Positions 17,570 to 26,917 are shown, counted from the first letter of the stretch. The stretch: 64,000 nucleotides of DNA from Martinezella lusitana (GCF_010668395.1 NZ_WUEY01000012.1:124001-188000); one strand, 5' to 3'. Program-made: numbers and translations. Notes: a model not told the origin generated them from the sequence alone.

Positions 17570-17632
17570 CCTGGTTTCCGAGGAGTTCACGCAATCAAGC
17601 CGGTTCGCCTCTTCTTCCCGTGTGAGGCCGAT

Positions 17633-20029
17633 ATGACATCAAAAACCCGCCTTCCGAAAACCAAAGCTTATTCCGGGCCTGCCGGCGGATGGGGCTCAGC
17701 GAAATCCGTCGCCGAAATCGTCCTGAAAGAGCATATCGCGCTGCGTGGACCCAAGCTGCTGTCGACGCAGAACAAGCCGGAAGGCTACATGTGCGTGAGT
17801 TGCGCCTGGGCAAAACCGGCGAAAACCCATCCACTCGAATTCTGCGAAAACGGCGCCAAGGCCACGGCCTGGGAGGTGACGTCGCGACGTGCCGACCGGG
17901 CATTCTTCGATAAACATCCTCTTCGCGAACTGGAACTTTGGGACGATCACGACCTTGAGGAGCAGGGTCGGTTGACGCATCCGATGCGCTGGGACTCAGC
18001 TACCGATCGATATGTTTCGGTGGCCTGGGCCGAGGCGTTCGAAGAGATCGGTCGGGAGCTGCGCGCCCTCGACCCCCATCAGGTCGATTTCTACACGTCG
18101 GGTCGGGCATCGCTCGAAACGAGTTACATGTATCAGCTGTTCGCCCGCATCTACGGCAGCAACAACATGCCCGACAGCTCGAACATGTGCCACGAGAGCT
18201 CTTCGGTCGCCCTTCCCGAAAGTATTGGCGCGTCGGTCGGAACAGCCGTCCTATCGGACTTCCAGAATACCGATTGCATCTTCTACATCGCACAGAATGT
18301 CGGCACATCGTCGCCGCGCCTGCTTCACGATCTCCAGGATGCCGTCGATCGTGGCGTCAAGATCGTCACCTTCAATCTGTTGCGCGAACGCGGCCTCGAA
18401 CGCTTCGTCAACCCGCAATCGACGACGCAAATGCTTATCGGCAAGGAAACGATAATTTCCTCCCAATATTACCAGGTCAACAACGGCGGCGATATCGCAG
18501 CACTATTTGGCGTCTGCAAGGCGCTTATCGAAGCCGACGATGCCTTGAAAGCCTCCCATCAAAGCCGTGTCGCTGGTGACGACGGCAAACCGAAGGATCC
18601 GGACAATGCCGCAATGATTGCCTTTGCTGCATCGATTGCGGCTGCAGACAAGAAGCACGTGCTCGATCACGATTTTATCAAGGAGCACACCACCGGCTTC
18701 GAGGAGTTTGCTGATGCCGCACGCGGCCACCAATGGGAAGAACTGGAGCGGGTTTCAGGCCTCACCAGGGATCAGATGACACAGGCCGCGGCCACCTACG
18801 CCAAATCCGATGCGGTGATGATGGTCTACGGTATGGGCCTGACGCAACAGCTCATGGGCGTGCAGAACGTCCATATGGTTTGCAATCTGGCACTGTTGCG
18901 CGGCAATATCGGCAAACCGGGTGCCAGTATCTGTGCCGTCCGCGGTCACTCGAACGTCCAGGGACAGCGGACCGTCGGCATTACCGAGAAACCGGGACTG
19001 GCGCCGCTCGACAAGCTTTCCGAGCTCTACGGCTTCGAACCGCCGCGGTGGACAGGCCGCTCGACGGTCGAGACCTGTGAGGCGATCATGAGCGGACAAT
19101 CCCGGGCCTTCATCAGCCTCGGCGGCAACTTCCTGCGAGCGGTGCCCGATACGACTGCGATGGAAGACGGATGGCGCAAGCTGCGTCTGAGCGTGCAGAT
19201 TGCCACCAAGCTCAATCGCAGCCACGTGGTTCACGGTGAGATTGCTTATCTGCTGCCCTGCCTCGGTCGCATCGAACTGGACGAGCAGGCGAGTGGTCCG
19301 CAGGCCGTTTCGATGGAGAGCTCCATCGCCCATTTCCACGGGTCGCGCGGCAAGACGAAACCGGCAAGCCCGGAGCTCCTTTCGGAGCCGGCAATCGTCG
19401 CCGGCATCGCCAAGGCGACACTCGGCAAGACCAAGGTTCCCTGGGACAGCTGGGTCGGGAATTACGCGGAGATCCGCGATGCGATCGAGCAAACCTACCC
19501 GGAGACGTTCAAGGATTTCAACAAACGTCTGTTTACGCCGGGTGGATTCGTGAGACCGCTGCCGGCGCGCGAACGCAAATGGGTGACGAAGAGCGGCAAG
19601 GCGAACTTTCTGACGCCGGAGAAACTGTTTCCGGACTTTTCGACGGCGCAGAGCACCGACGTCCTCCACCTTGCGACCCTGCGGTCGAACGACCAGTTCA
19701 ATACCACGATCTATGGGTACAGCGATCGCTTTCGCGGCGTGGAAGGTACTCGAAAAATCGTCTTCATGAACCCGGAGGATATCGTTCGGTTGGGTTTCAC
19801 GGACGGCGAGAGCGTGGATGTGACCACCGCGATCGAGGCCAACAACGTCCGCAGAGTGACGGGGTTGCGGATCGTCCCCTACGATATTACCAGGGGCTGT
19901 TGCGGGGCGTATTATCCTGAGACGAACCCGCTCTTTCCGCTGGCTCACCATGATCCAAAATCAAAGACGCCATCTTACAAGCTCCTTCCGGTGCGTCTCA
20001 GCCGATCGGCGGAAATCCCACATGATTGA
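17633..20029 (+). CDS. FdhA-like molybdopterin oxidoreductase (YdeP type)
   Basis: A 798-residue molybdopterin-dependent oxidoreductase of the formate-dehydrogenase-alpha-like/YdeP group. The N-terminal Cys motif is reduced (MCVSCAWAKP ... FCENG), as in YdeP proteins. The Mo-bis-MGD domains follow (FYTSGRASLETSYMYQLFAR; SSNMCHESS; LLRGNIGKPGASICAVRGHS; the C-terminal cap SNDQFNTTIYGY and RGCCGAYYPETNPLFPL). No Tat signal is present, so cytosolic. YdeP is linked to acid resistance in E. coli. It heads a block with a caa3 oxidase; the three-subunit formate dehydrogenase partners are missing, so its electron acceptor is unclear. Confidence 0.85.
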   Translation: MTSKTRLPKTKAYSGPAGGWGSAKSVAEIVLKEHIALRGPKLLSTQNKPEGYMCVSCAWAKPAKTHPLEFCENGAKATAWEVTSRRADRAFFDKHPLRELELWDDHDLEEQGRLTHPMRWDSATDRYVSVAWAEAFEEIGRELRALDPHQVDFYTSGRASLETSYMYQLFARIYGSNNMPDSSNMCHESSSVALPESIGASVGTAVLSDFQNTDCIFYIAQNVGTSSPRLLHDLQDAVDRGVKIVTFNLLRERGLERFVNPQSTTQMLIGKETIISSQYYQVNNGGDIAALFGVCKALIEADDALKASHQSRVAGDDGKPKDPDNAAMIAFAASIAAADKKHVLDHDFIKEHTTGFEEFADAARGHQWEELERVSGLTRDQMTQAAATYAKSDAVMMVYGMGLTQQLMGVQNVHMVCNLALLRGNIGKPGASICAVRGHSNVQGQRTVGITEKPGLAPLDKLSELYGFEPPRWTGRSTVETCEAIMSGQSRAFISLGGNFLRAVPDTTAMEDGWRKLRLSVQIATKLNRSHVVHGEIAYLLPCLGRIELDEQASGPQAVSMESSIAHFHGSRGKTKPASPELLSEPAIVAGIAKATLGKTKVPWDSWVGNYAEIRDAIEQTYPETFKDFNKRLFTPGGFVRPLPARERKWVTKSGKANFLTPEKLFPDFSTAQSTDVLHLATLRSNDQFNTTIYGYSDRFRGVEGTRKIVFMNPEDIVRLGFTDGESVDVTTAIEANNVRRVTGLRIVPYDITRGCCGAYYPETNPLFPLAHHDPKSKTPSYKLLPVRLSRSAEIPHD

Positions 20030-20049
20030 GGGGGCCGCTAGGTGAGCAC

Positions 20050-20649
20050 ATGATGTTCGGGGGGATCAGGGACGCAAAGTGGCCGTATCTGGCAGCCCTT
20101 CTTCTACTGGCCGCCGGGGGGGCCTTGCTCGGTTGGATGCGACAGCCACGGGAACTACGTACCGATCCACCTGTCACCGCCGATCTTGACCGGATCCGGC
20201 TGATGTCCAATGGCATCAGTGGCGCGCCGCCCGAGAGTTATTTTGCTGAGGGGAAACCTTACGAAAGCGACGCTTATAATCTCAGCCAGGGTCAGCGCCT
20301 CTATGCCTGGTTCGGATGTTCAGCCTGTCACGGCGACGGGCGCGGAAACACAGGTCCTTCCTTCCTAGATGGCTGGTGGTTGTACGGCCCCGAGATGGTG
20401 TCCATTGTCGCTTCGATCCGCGACGGTCGCCCGCACGGCATGCTGGCCTTTCGCGACCGGATGACGATCGAACAGATCTGGCAACTGGCCGGCTATGTCC
20501 AGACCATCGGCGCCTATTCGGCCAAAGTGGCCGCGACGGGTCGCAGGGACGACCGACAGATGCGGCCGGCCGAGAACCGGGCGCCCGCGAAAATCCTGTT
20601 CAACGAAGGACCGGTCGGCGCCCATCCCGATCAGGGGCCCTCCCCTTGA
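20050..20649 (+). CDS. Membrane-anchored cytochrome c
   Basis: About 199 residues with an N-terminal transmembrane anchor (about 12-29, YLAALLLLAAGGALLGW) and one haem-c motif CSACHG (Cys90, Cys93, His94). The likely start is the ATG at 20050 behind AGGTGAG; a TTG at 20026 overlapping the previous stop is an alternative. The haem domain faces the periplasm and could pass electrons to the oxidase encoded next. It overlaps coxB by 4 bases. Confidence 0.85.
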   Translation: MMFGGIRDAKWPYLAALLLLAAGGALLGWMRQPRELRTDPPVTADLDRIRLMSNGISGAPPESYFAEGKPYESDAYNLSQGQRLYAWFGCSACHGDGRGNTGPSFLDGWWLYGPEMVSIVASIRDGRPHGMLAFRDRMTIEQIWQLAGYVQTIGAYSAKVAATGRRDDRQMRPAENRAPAKILFNEGPVGAHPDQGPSP

Positions 20650-21635
20650 GAGCGGCCCGCATCCTTATGCTGTCGATCATCGCCGCTGTCGCTGGCGGCA
20701 GCGGCAACCAGTCGGCATTGCATCCCCAAGGCGCTCCCGCGATCCATATCGAGCATCTCATCATCGGCATAACCCTGATCTGCGCAGTCGTCTGGCTCCT
20801 GGTCATGATCGTGCTCGGCTGGGCACTGCTGCGGAAACGGTCCGGCGACAGCGGCGAGCCCCGTGAACGGCCCGTGACGATGATCGTTGGCAGTGCCGTT
20901 GCCGCGACGGTTATCATTATCGCAGGTCTGACGATCGCAAGCTTTTACACCACGCGCGGTATCGGCTTGCCGGAAAACGCAGCACTGACGATCACCGTCA
21001 GGGGGCAGCAGTGGTGGTGGCAGGTCATCTACGCCGACGCCAATCCGGCGCTCAGCTTCCAGACGGCGAACGAGATCCATATCCCGGTCGGACAGGATGT
21101 TCGGATCCAGCTCGAAAGTGCCGATGTCGTGCATTCGTTTTGGGTGCCGAGCCTTGTTGGCAAACAGGATCTCGTGCCGGGACGCAGCAACAGTCTTCTC
21201 CTGCGGGCGGAACGGCCCGGCATCTATCGCGGTCAGTGCGCCGAATTTTGCGGGCTCCAGCACACTCACATGGCGATGATGGTCATTGCCGATGAGCCTG
21301 CGGATTATCAGCGCTGGATTGCGGTCCAACGTGAGAACGGCGTGATGCCGACCGACCCCGACGCTGCCGCCGGAAAGCTCGCTTTTCTGTCAAAACCTTG
21401 TGCTGCATGCCACACGGTTCGCGGTACTCGGGCCATCGGCACCACCGGCCCCGACCTGACCCATGTCGGCAGCCGTCAGACGATTGCGGCCGGGCTTCTC
21501 GAAACCACACGCGGGTCGCTTGCGGCTTGGATTGCCGATCCGCAGACCCTCAAGCCCGGCAACAACATGCCGATGGTTCCCCTTACCAGCGTCGAGCTGC
21601 GGGATATCTCCGCCTATATGGAGAGCCTTAAATGA
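20646..21635 (+). CDS. coxB: caa3-type cytochrome c oxidase subunit II
   Basis: About 330 residues. Two transmembrane helices (LIIGITLICAVVWLLVMIVL and MIVGSAVAATVIIIAGLTIA) lead to a cupredoxin domain with the CuA site (VVHSFW and CAEFCGLQHTHM) and then a fused cytochrome c domain (CAACHT), the hallmark of caa3 oxidases. Numbered from the ATG at 20667 the CuA Cys are 191 and 195 and the haem motif is 245-249. The start is either the TTG at 20646, overlapping the previous stop as TTGA, or that ATG. It overlaps coxA by 4 bases. Confidence 0.9.
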   Translation: MRAARILMLSIIAAVAGGSGNQSALHPQGAPAIHIEHLIIGITLICAVVWLLVMIVLGWALLRKRSGDSGEPRERPVTMIVGSAVAATVIIIAGLTIASFYTTRGIGLPENAALTITVRGQQWWWQVIYADANPALSFQTANEIHIPVGQDVRIQLESADVVHSFWVPSLVGKQDLVPGRSNSLLLRAERPGIYRGQCAEFCGLQHTHMAMMVIADEPADYQRWIAVQRENGVMPTDPDAAAGKLAFLSKPCAACHTVRGTRAIGTTGPDLTHVGSRQTIAAGLLETTRGSLAAWIADPQTLKPGNNMPMVPLTSVELRDISAYMESLK

Positions 21636-23545
21636 CCATCAGGGAGGACGGCCAGGATCTGCGCGATACCGGATTGGGCGAGATCGAGCTCGACCACCGT
21701 CTTTCAGCGACCTGGTCGACACCCAGGGGATTGTGGGGCGCCCTTTCGACCGTCGACCATAAAATCATCGGCCGCCGCTACATCGTGACGGCCTTCGTGT
21801 TCCTGGCGCTCGGTGGGCTCCTGGCGATGGCGATGCGGCTGCAACTATCCGAGCCCGAAGCGCGGTTCATCGGTCCGGATCGCTACAATCAGATATTCAC
21901 CATGCACGGCACCAACATGATGTTTTTGTTTGCCGTGCCCGTGATGGAGGCGACGGCCGTCTATCTGGTGCCGCTGATGGTCGGCACCCGCAACATCGCC
22001 TTCCCGCGCCTCAACGCGTTCTCTTACTGGATGTATCTGGCCGGCGGGCTGCTGCTGTGGATCGCCTTTGCGGTCGATACCGGCCCTGACGTCGGCTGGT
22101 TTGCCTATGTGCCGCTATCTGGACCGCAATATGCTGCTGGAAAACGCGCCGACATCTGGGCGCAGATGATCACGTTTACCGAAGTCTCGGCGCTGGCGGT
22201 CGCGGTCGAAATCGTCGTCACCGTGTTCAAGCAACGCGCACCCGGCATGTCGCTCGACCGGATCCCGTTGTTCGTCTGGTCGATGCTGGTCACATCGTTT
22301 CTGATCATCATGGCGATGCCAGCGATCATGATCGCCAGCTCGGCGCTGATCCTCGACCGACTGGTCGGCACCCACTTCTTCAATCCGGCGGAAGGCGGCG
22401 ACGTATTACTGTGGCAGCACCTGTTCTGGTTCTTCGGCCACCCGGAGGTCTACATCATCTTCCTGCCAGCGGTCGGTATGGTCTCGACGATCGTTGCGAC
22501 CTTCACGCGACGCCCCGTCTTCGGCTACCTCGCCATGGTGATGGCTTTGATCGCGACAGGGGTTTTGGCTTTTGGGCTGTGGGTGCATCACATGTTCGTC
22601 GCCGGGCTGCCGCGTCTGGGCGAAAGCTTCTTTACGGCGTCGAGCATGGCGATCGCCATTCCTGCTGGTCTGCAGATATTCTGCTGGCTGGCGACAGTGT
22701 GGGCCGGCAGACCAGTGTTCAAGACACCGTTCCTGTTCGTCATTGGCTTCATGGTCATTTTCGTCATCGGCGGGATGACCGGGGTCATGGTGGCCTCCGT
22801 GCCGTTCGACACGCAGGTTCACGACACTTATTTCGTGGTTGCTCACTTCCATTACGTCCTGGTTGGCGGCGCGGTGTTTCCGCTGCTCGGGGCGATCTAT
22901 TACTGGTTCCCGAAGATCACCGGACGCATGATGAGCGAGACGGTCGGCCGCTGGGTGTTCGGCCTGATCTTTGCCGGCTTCAACCTCACCTTCTTTCCCA
23001 TGCATATCCTCGGGCTGCAGGGAATGCCCCGCCGTATCTATACCTACCAGCCGGAAATGCCATGGTCCGGCTTGAACATGTTCGTCAGCCTGAGTGCCGT
23101 CATCCTCGCGGCCGGTTTCCTGCTGTTTTTTATCGACGCTATTCGCAGTGCCGCATCCGGTCCGGCGGCGCCGGACAATCCCTGGGGTGCGTCGACGCTC
23201 GAATGGGCGACATCGTCACCGCCGCCATCCTATAATTTCGCGCGCTTGCCGGTGGTCGGTAGTCTCGAACCGCTGTCTGATAATGCCGAAACGCTTCCCG
23301 TTGCCTCCGGCCTGTCGGTCGACCGCCGCGAACTGATCGTTACCAGCGTCGTCGAAGCGCTTCCGGAGGCGCGCGAGTCAACACCGGGACATTCGATCTG
23401 GCCGCTCTGGTCGGCGCTCGCAACCACGGTGCTGCTGATCTGGTCGATCTTCACGCCCTGGGCGGTGGTTTGGGGATCGATCCCTGTGTCGGTTGCGCTG
23501 ATCGGCTGGTTCTGGCCGAAAGGCGCTCCGGAGGATGACGCATGA
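21632..23545 (+). CDS. ctaD: Cytochrome c oxidase subunit I
   Basis: A 637-residue haem-copper oxidase subunit I with at least 12 transmembrane helices. Landmarks are TMHGTNMMFLFAVPVMEA (haem-a His), WFFGHPEVYIIFLPAVG (CuB His and cross-linked Tyr), LWVHHMFVAGL (CuB His pair) and VAHFHYVLVGGAVFPL (haem a and a3 ligands). The C-terminus is extended by about 90 residues with two more helices, as in the CoxN type that carries part of a subunit-III-like segment. It reduces O2 and pumps protons. Overlaps both neighbours by 4 bases, showing tight translational coupling. Confidence 0.95.
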   Translation: MTIREDGQDLRDTGLGEIELDHRLSATWSTPRGLWGALSTVDHKIIGRRYIVTAFVFLALGGLLAMAMRLQLSEPEARFIGPDRYNQIFTMHGTNMMFLFAVPVMEATAVYLVPLMVGTRNIAFPRLNAFSYWMYLAGGLLLWIAFAVDTGPDVGWFAYVPLSGPQYAAGKRADIWAQMITFTEVSALAVAVEIVVTVFKQRAPGMSLDRIPLFVWSMLVTSFLIIMAMPAIMIASSALILDRLVGTHFFNPAEGGDVLLWQHLFWFFGHPEVYIIFLPAVGMVSTIVATFTRRPVFGYLAMVMALIATGVLAFGLWVHHMFVAGLPRLGESFFTASSMAIAIPAGLQIFCWLATVWAGRPVFKTPFLFVIGFMVIFVIGGMTGVMVASVPFDTQVHDTYFVVAHFHYVLVGGAVFPLLGAIYYWFPKITGRMMSETVGRWVFGLIFAGFNLTFFPMHILGLQGMPRRIYTYQPEMPWSGLNMFVSLSAVILAAGFLLFFIDAIRSAASGPAAPDNPWGASTLEWATSSPPPSYNFARLPVVGSLEPLSDNAETLPVASGLSVDRRELIVTSVVEALPEARESTPGHSIWPLWSALATTVLLIWSIFTPWAVVWGSIPVSVALIGWFWPKGAPEDDA

Positions 23546-24144
23546 AACAGTCCGTGGTGCTCGACCTGTCGAAACTTCCGCCCCACGGTCTTGGCACCGC
23601 AAGCCTGACTTGGTGGGGAACGCTCGCCTTCATGCTGATCGAGGGCACCGGCTTTGCGCTGTCGATCGTCGTTTACCTCTACCTCATGAGCCTCGCACCG
23701 CACTGGCCGTTGAATGCACCGCTTCCAGATCTGCTGCCCGGAACGGCTCTGACGGCATTATTGATTGCCAGCTTGCTTCCCAACATTCTGATTGCCCGCT
23801 GGGCGCGTCAGCAGAATTTGGCGAAGGTGCGCATCGGCCTGATCATCATGTCGCTGCTCGGGGTTGCGCCTCTCATCGTTCGTATCTTCGAATTTCCGGC
23901 GATGCACATCTCGTGGGATCAGAATGCCTACGGTTCCATCGTCTGGGTGATGCTGGGGCTGCACACGACCCATATACTGACCGACCTGATCGATACGCTG
24001 GTGCTGACCTGCCTGATGTTTTCCAGGCATGCCGACAACCCTCGGCGCTACGGCGACGTCAGCGACAACGCCATGTACTGGAACTTCGTGGTCGCGACAT
24101 GGTTGCCGATGTATGTCTGTCTTTATTGGGTACCGCGCCTATGA
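23542..24144 (+). CDS. Cytochrome c oxidase subunit III
   Basis: A 200-residue, five-helix subunit III (CoxP-like): WWGTLAFMLIEGTGFALSIV, then GLHTTHILTDLIDTLVLTCL with the conserved lipid/His region and DNAMYWNFVVATWLPMYVCL at the end. It stabilises the subunit I core. Shorter than the seven-helix mitochondrial form, consistent with the extended subunit I upstream. Confidence 0.9.
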   Translation: MKQSVVLDLSKLPPHGLGTASLTWWGTLAFMLIEGTGFALSIVVYLYLMSLAPHWPLNAPLPDLLPGTALTALLIASLLPNILIARWARQQNLAKVRIGLIIMSLLGVAPLIVRIFEFPAMHISWDQNAYGSIVWVMLGLHTTHILTDLIDTLVLTCLMFSRHADNPRRYGDVSDNAMYWNFVVATWLPMYVCLYWVPRL

Positions 24145-24449
24145 CCAGAACCTGGATGCGATATTGCGGACTTGTCATCCCACCGCTGGCCGAGGCGGTC
24201 ACAACGCAGCTTGGACAAATCACCCCCTATATCGACTGCCGCCAGCATGCGCCCTGGACGCCCGCGCTTTGTTCGACTCTCGTGTTGGTTTCGGCTGCGG
24301 GAGCGACTGCCTCTTGCCTATCGCCAAGACCTGCCGGCCGGACGGAGCGATTTGTTGTCGATGCCGGATTTCTAATCGCATGCGCCTTTGTCTTCGCGCT
24401 GATACTGCAGGGGGCGGCGTCGATGCTGCTGGATCCATGTCAACGCTGA
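24141..24449 (+). CDS. Small membrane protein of the oxidase operon
   Basis: A 102-residue protein with two predicted transmembrane helices (PALCSTLVLVSAAGATASCL and FLIACAFVFALILQGAASML). It starts at an ATG overlapping the coxP-like stop (ATGA) and overlaps the start of the CtaG gene. I do not recognise it beyond a likely accessory or assembly role suggested by position. Confidence 0.7.
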   Translation: MTRTWMRYCGLVIPPLAEAVTTQLGQITPYIDCRQHAPWTPALCSTLVLVSAAGATASCLSPRPAGRTERFVVDAGFLIACAFVFALILQGAASMLLDPCQR

Positions 24450-25315
24450 TCTGCACCCTGATCTTTCTGACGACGGCTGTGTCGGCAATGGCGCATGGTG
24501 ACGATGCTCACGCGACAACCATGAGCTGGGCGTTCGATCCGTGGATCGTGTTGCCGATTGTCGTGATGAGCATTCTCTATGTCTCAGGACGCATCAAGCT
24601 TTCGCGCCGGTCACGCCGCTTTGGTCCGATGCATTGGCCAGACCTGTTCTTCTGCGGCGGGATGCTGACTTTGGCGGGTGCTCTCATCTCGCCGCTCCAC
24701 TGGCTCGGAGAGCACCTTTTTACCTTTCATATGATCGAGCACGAGATCGTCATGGCCGTCTCGGCGCCGTTGATCGTGCTTGCACGCCCGATCGGTCTCA
24801 TTCTGTGGGGTATGCCAAAACGGGCGCGTCATGGCTTGGGCGCTGCCATGCGGGCTCCTCTCATTCGGCAGGCATGGGATTGGTGCACGGGATCGGCCAG
24901 CGCCACCGTCATTCATGGCGTCGCCATCTGGGGCTGGCACCTGCCGTTCCTGTTCGATGCAGCCGTGACCAATACCGCTATGCATCGCCTCCAGCACCTC
25001 AGCTTTTTCGCGACGGCGGTTCTGTTCTGGTGGGCGGTCGTCTGGAAAAGCGACTACGGCGCCGCCGCCTGGCACCTGTTTGTAACGATGGTGCACACCA
25101 GCATCCTCGGGGCTTTGATGGCGCTCGCGCCGCGGGTCCTCTATATCGCTCAGACGCAAACTGCGTCTGCTTGGGGGCTGACTCCTCTGGAGGATCAGCA
25201 ATTGGCCGGCATGATCATGTGGGTGCCAGCCGGCACTATTTACGCAGCCGCGGCAATGACGATGTTGGCGCTCTGGATTCGCCGCTCCAGCGTGAGAGGA
25301 GCACAAAATGCCTGA
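24437..25315 (+). CDS. CtaG-like caa3 oxidase assembly membrane protein
   Basis: A 292-residue polytopic membrane protein of the caa3_CtaG family (YtkA-type copper/assembly factor, unrelated to Cox11). It has a short signal-like N-terminus (MSTLICTLIFLTTAVSAMAH), then about seven helices with the family motifs SPLHWLGEHLFTFHMIEHEI, HGVAIWGWHLPFLFDAAV and MVHTSILGALMALAPRVLY. Conserved His and Met residues fit a copper-delivery role in oxidase maturation. It overlaps both neighbours. Confidence 0.9.
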   Translation: MSTLICTLIFLTTAVSAMAHGDDAHATTMSWAFDPWIVLPIVVMSILYVSGRIKLSRRSRRFGPMHWPDLFFCGGMLTLAGALISPLHWLGEHLFTFHMIEHEIVMAVSAPLIVLARPIGLILWGMPKRARHGLGAAMRAPLIRQAWDWCTGSASATVIHGVAIWGWHLPFLFDAAVTNTAMHRLQHLSFFATAVLFWWAVVWKSDYGAAAWHLFVTMVHTSILGALMALAPRVLYIAQTQTASAWGLTPLEDQQLAGMIMWVPAGTIYAAAAMTMLALWIRRSSVRGAQNA

Positions 25316-25724
25316 TGTCGCTGGCTTGGCCCCTCGCCTCATAGTCTGGGCTGGCGCCGCTATTGCTGCGGGGCTGAGCGCCTTTGTCGTTACCAATACA
25401 ATACGCGACAATCAGACAAGGACGGCCGCAGCTGTGGCGCTGACCGGTGGCGATCCCGCGCGCGCTCCCGCCCTCTTTCGTCGCTATGGCTGTTCGGGTT
25501 GCCATACCATTCCGGGCATACCGGGGGCGGACGGCCAAACCGGCGCGCCACTCATCGGGTTATCCAAACACGTTTATATCGCCGGCGTGCTGGAAAACCG
25601 CTCCGACAACCTTGTTGCATGGATCGTTTCGCCGCAGAGCTTTTCGCCACAGACCGCGATGCCGAACACCGGCATCTCAGAGCAGGAAGCCAAGGACCTT
25701 GCCGCCTACCTCTACGCACATTGA
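25308..25724 (+). CDS. Membrane-anchored monohaem cytochrome c
   Basis: A 138-residue protein with an N-terminal anchor (about 12-29, IVWAGAAIAAGLSAFVVT) and one haem motif CSGCHT (Cys62, Cys65, His66); the axial Met is in TAMPNTGIS. It overlaps the CtaG gene by 8 bases and is the last gene of the plus-strand oxidase operon. Likely an electron carrier to the oxidase. Confidence 0.9.
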   Translation: MPDVAGLAPRLIVWAGAAIAAGLSAFVVTNTIRDNQTRTAAAVALTGGDPARAPALFRRYGCSGCHTIPGIPGADGQTGAPLIGLSKHVYIAGVLENRSDNLVAWIVSPQSFSPQTAMPNTGISEQEAKDLAAYLYAH

Positions 25725-25726
25725 GG

Positions 25727-26638
25727 TTAGGGATGGGGCGTCGGCACGGCCGGGAGGGCCTTGATGTACCGCGCAATCGCATCGCGATCGCTGTCGGGCA
25801 GCATGGCCGTGTTGGTCACGACGTCGGCCATCGACGATCCGACACGGCCATGGTCAGGCGTATCGCCTGTTTTTAGCATCGTTGCAATGTCTCGCTCGCT
25901 CCACTTGCCCAGGTTCTGCTGCGTGGTGTTGGGCACGAACCCTGTCCCTTGCGGATCGACTCCTCCGGCAAACCGGGTGTCGGGTTTGATGGCACCGAAG
26001 ACGTTCCGGCTGGAGTGGCATTCGGCGCAGTGGGAGACGCTCTCGACAAGATAAGCGCCGCGATCATGGACCGGCTCGCCACTCAGCCGGCCCCCCGATT
26101 GACCCTCTCGAAAAAACAGCAGCTTCCAGAATCCGACGAACCGGCGAATGCGAAACAGGATCGAAGGGTGATGCGGCGGTGCCCGGCCCGAGACTTTGGG
26201 AAGTGTCATGAGATACGCGTAGAGATCCCGGATGTCGGTGGCAGTCATGCCCGTAAAGCTTGTATAGGGAAAAGCGGGATAATAGTGCTCATGTTGCGGC
26301 GACACACCGCCGACAAGCGCGTTCGTCAGATCGACGGCCGTCCACTTGCCGATGCCGTCCACCGGATCTGGGGAAATATTGGGCGGGCGAAAGGTTCCGT
26401 ATGGTGAGGCAAGCGCCATGCCGCCGCCGAGCCTCAGGCGATCGGACTGGCCCGGTGTCGCATGGCAGGACGCGCAGTCGCCGGCCGCGAACATCAGTTG
26501 ACCATGCACGACGTCACCGGCACCGTCGAACTGCCGATCGCCTTCCGAAAACGGCGGGCGGGCTGCAGTTAAATACCAACCGGCCGCTGCCGCGGCAGCT
26601 GCGCAGAGAATGGCCGCGAGAGCAATTTTCCATGGCAT
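25727..26638 (-). CDS. Dihaem membrane-anchored cytochrome c
   Basis: About 303 residues from the ATG at 26638: an N-terminal anchor (IALAAILCAAAAAAAGWYLT) and two haem-c motifs, CASCHA (Cys55, Cys58) and CAECHS (Cys204, Cys207). It resembles the cytochrome subunits of membrane alcohol/aldehyde or gluconate dehydrogenases (GQLMFAAGDCASCHATPGQ; ALVGGVSPQHEHYYPAFPYT), but no such dehydrogenase is next to it. The start is uncertain: a TTG at 26689 overlaps the previous gene's stop, whereas the ATG sits inside a perfect inverted repeat (26630-26654). It converges on the oxidase operon. Confidence 0.85.
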   Translation of the reverse strand: MPWKIALAAILCAAAAAAAGWYLTAARPPFSEGDRQFDGAGDVVHGQLMFAAGDCASCHATPGQSDRLRLGGGMALASPYGTFRPPNISPDPVDGIGKWTAVDLTNALVGGVSPQHEHYYPAFPYTSFTGMTATDIRDLYAYLMTLPKVSGRAPPHHPSILFRIRRFVGFWKLLFFREGQSGGRLSGEPVHDRGAYLVESVSHCAECHSSRNVFGAIKPDTRFAGGVDPQGTGFVPNTTQQNLGKWSERDIATMLKTGDTPDHGRVGSSMADVVTNTAMLPDSDRDAIARYIKALPAVPTPHP

Positions 26639-26654
26639 ACGCTGTATGCCATGG
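26630..26654. repeat. Perfect inverted repeat over the dihaem cytochrome start
   Basis: Arms CCATGGCATAC and GTATGCCATGG (11 bp) with a 3-base loop enclose the ATG at 26638. It could be an operator or an RNA hairpin that limits initiation. Confidence 0.5.
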
Positions 26655-26691
26655 GCAGCCAAGGGTTGCGCAGCTCCCGACTGTGACAAGA

Positions 26692-26892
26692 TCAGTCGTC
26701 TTTCGTCTTGAAAGCGTCGGAAACCTTCTTGACCTCCGGATCGCCATTGCTTTCGCCATTGGCGTCCCGATCCTTGTCGGGATTGTCCTTCGCCGGAAGG
26801 TAACCTTTAGGCGTGTTTTCCTGGGGGCCTTCCCAACGCGGTGATTGATCCGTCGTGCCCGGGGCTCCGTCCTTTGGTGAATTCATACCCAT
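26692..26892 (-). CDS. Small hydrophilic stress-type protein (66 aa)
   Basis: Begins MGMNSPKDGAPGTTDQSPRW and is nearly identical over its first 50 residues to the protein at 3274-3660, but ends where that one continues (VKKVSDAFKTKDD). No hydrophobic segment; probably disordered. The start at 26892 has GAGGA. The cytochrome gene follows immediately, possibly translationally coupled. An EcfG-like promoter lies 26 bases upstream, as for its paralogue. Confidence 0.75.
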   Translation of the reverse strand: MGMNSPKDGAPGTTDQSPRWEGPQENTPKGYLPAKDNPDKDRDANGESNGDPEVKKVSDAFKTKDD

Positions 26893-26917
26893 CTTTTCGT
26901 CCTCTTCGATCGAAACT

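Noticed and set aside
18755..19951. A 398-codon antisense frame within the molybdoenzyme gene
   Set aside because: Opposite strand of a clear gene; composition reflects complementary codons only.
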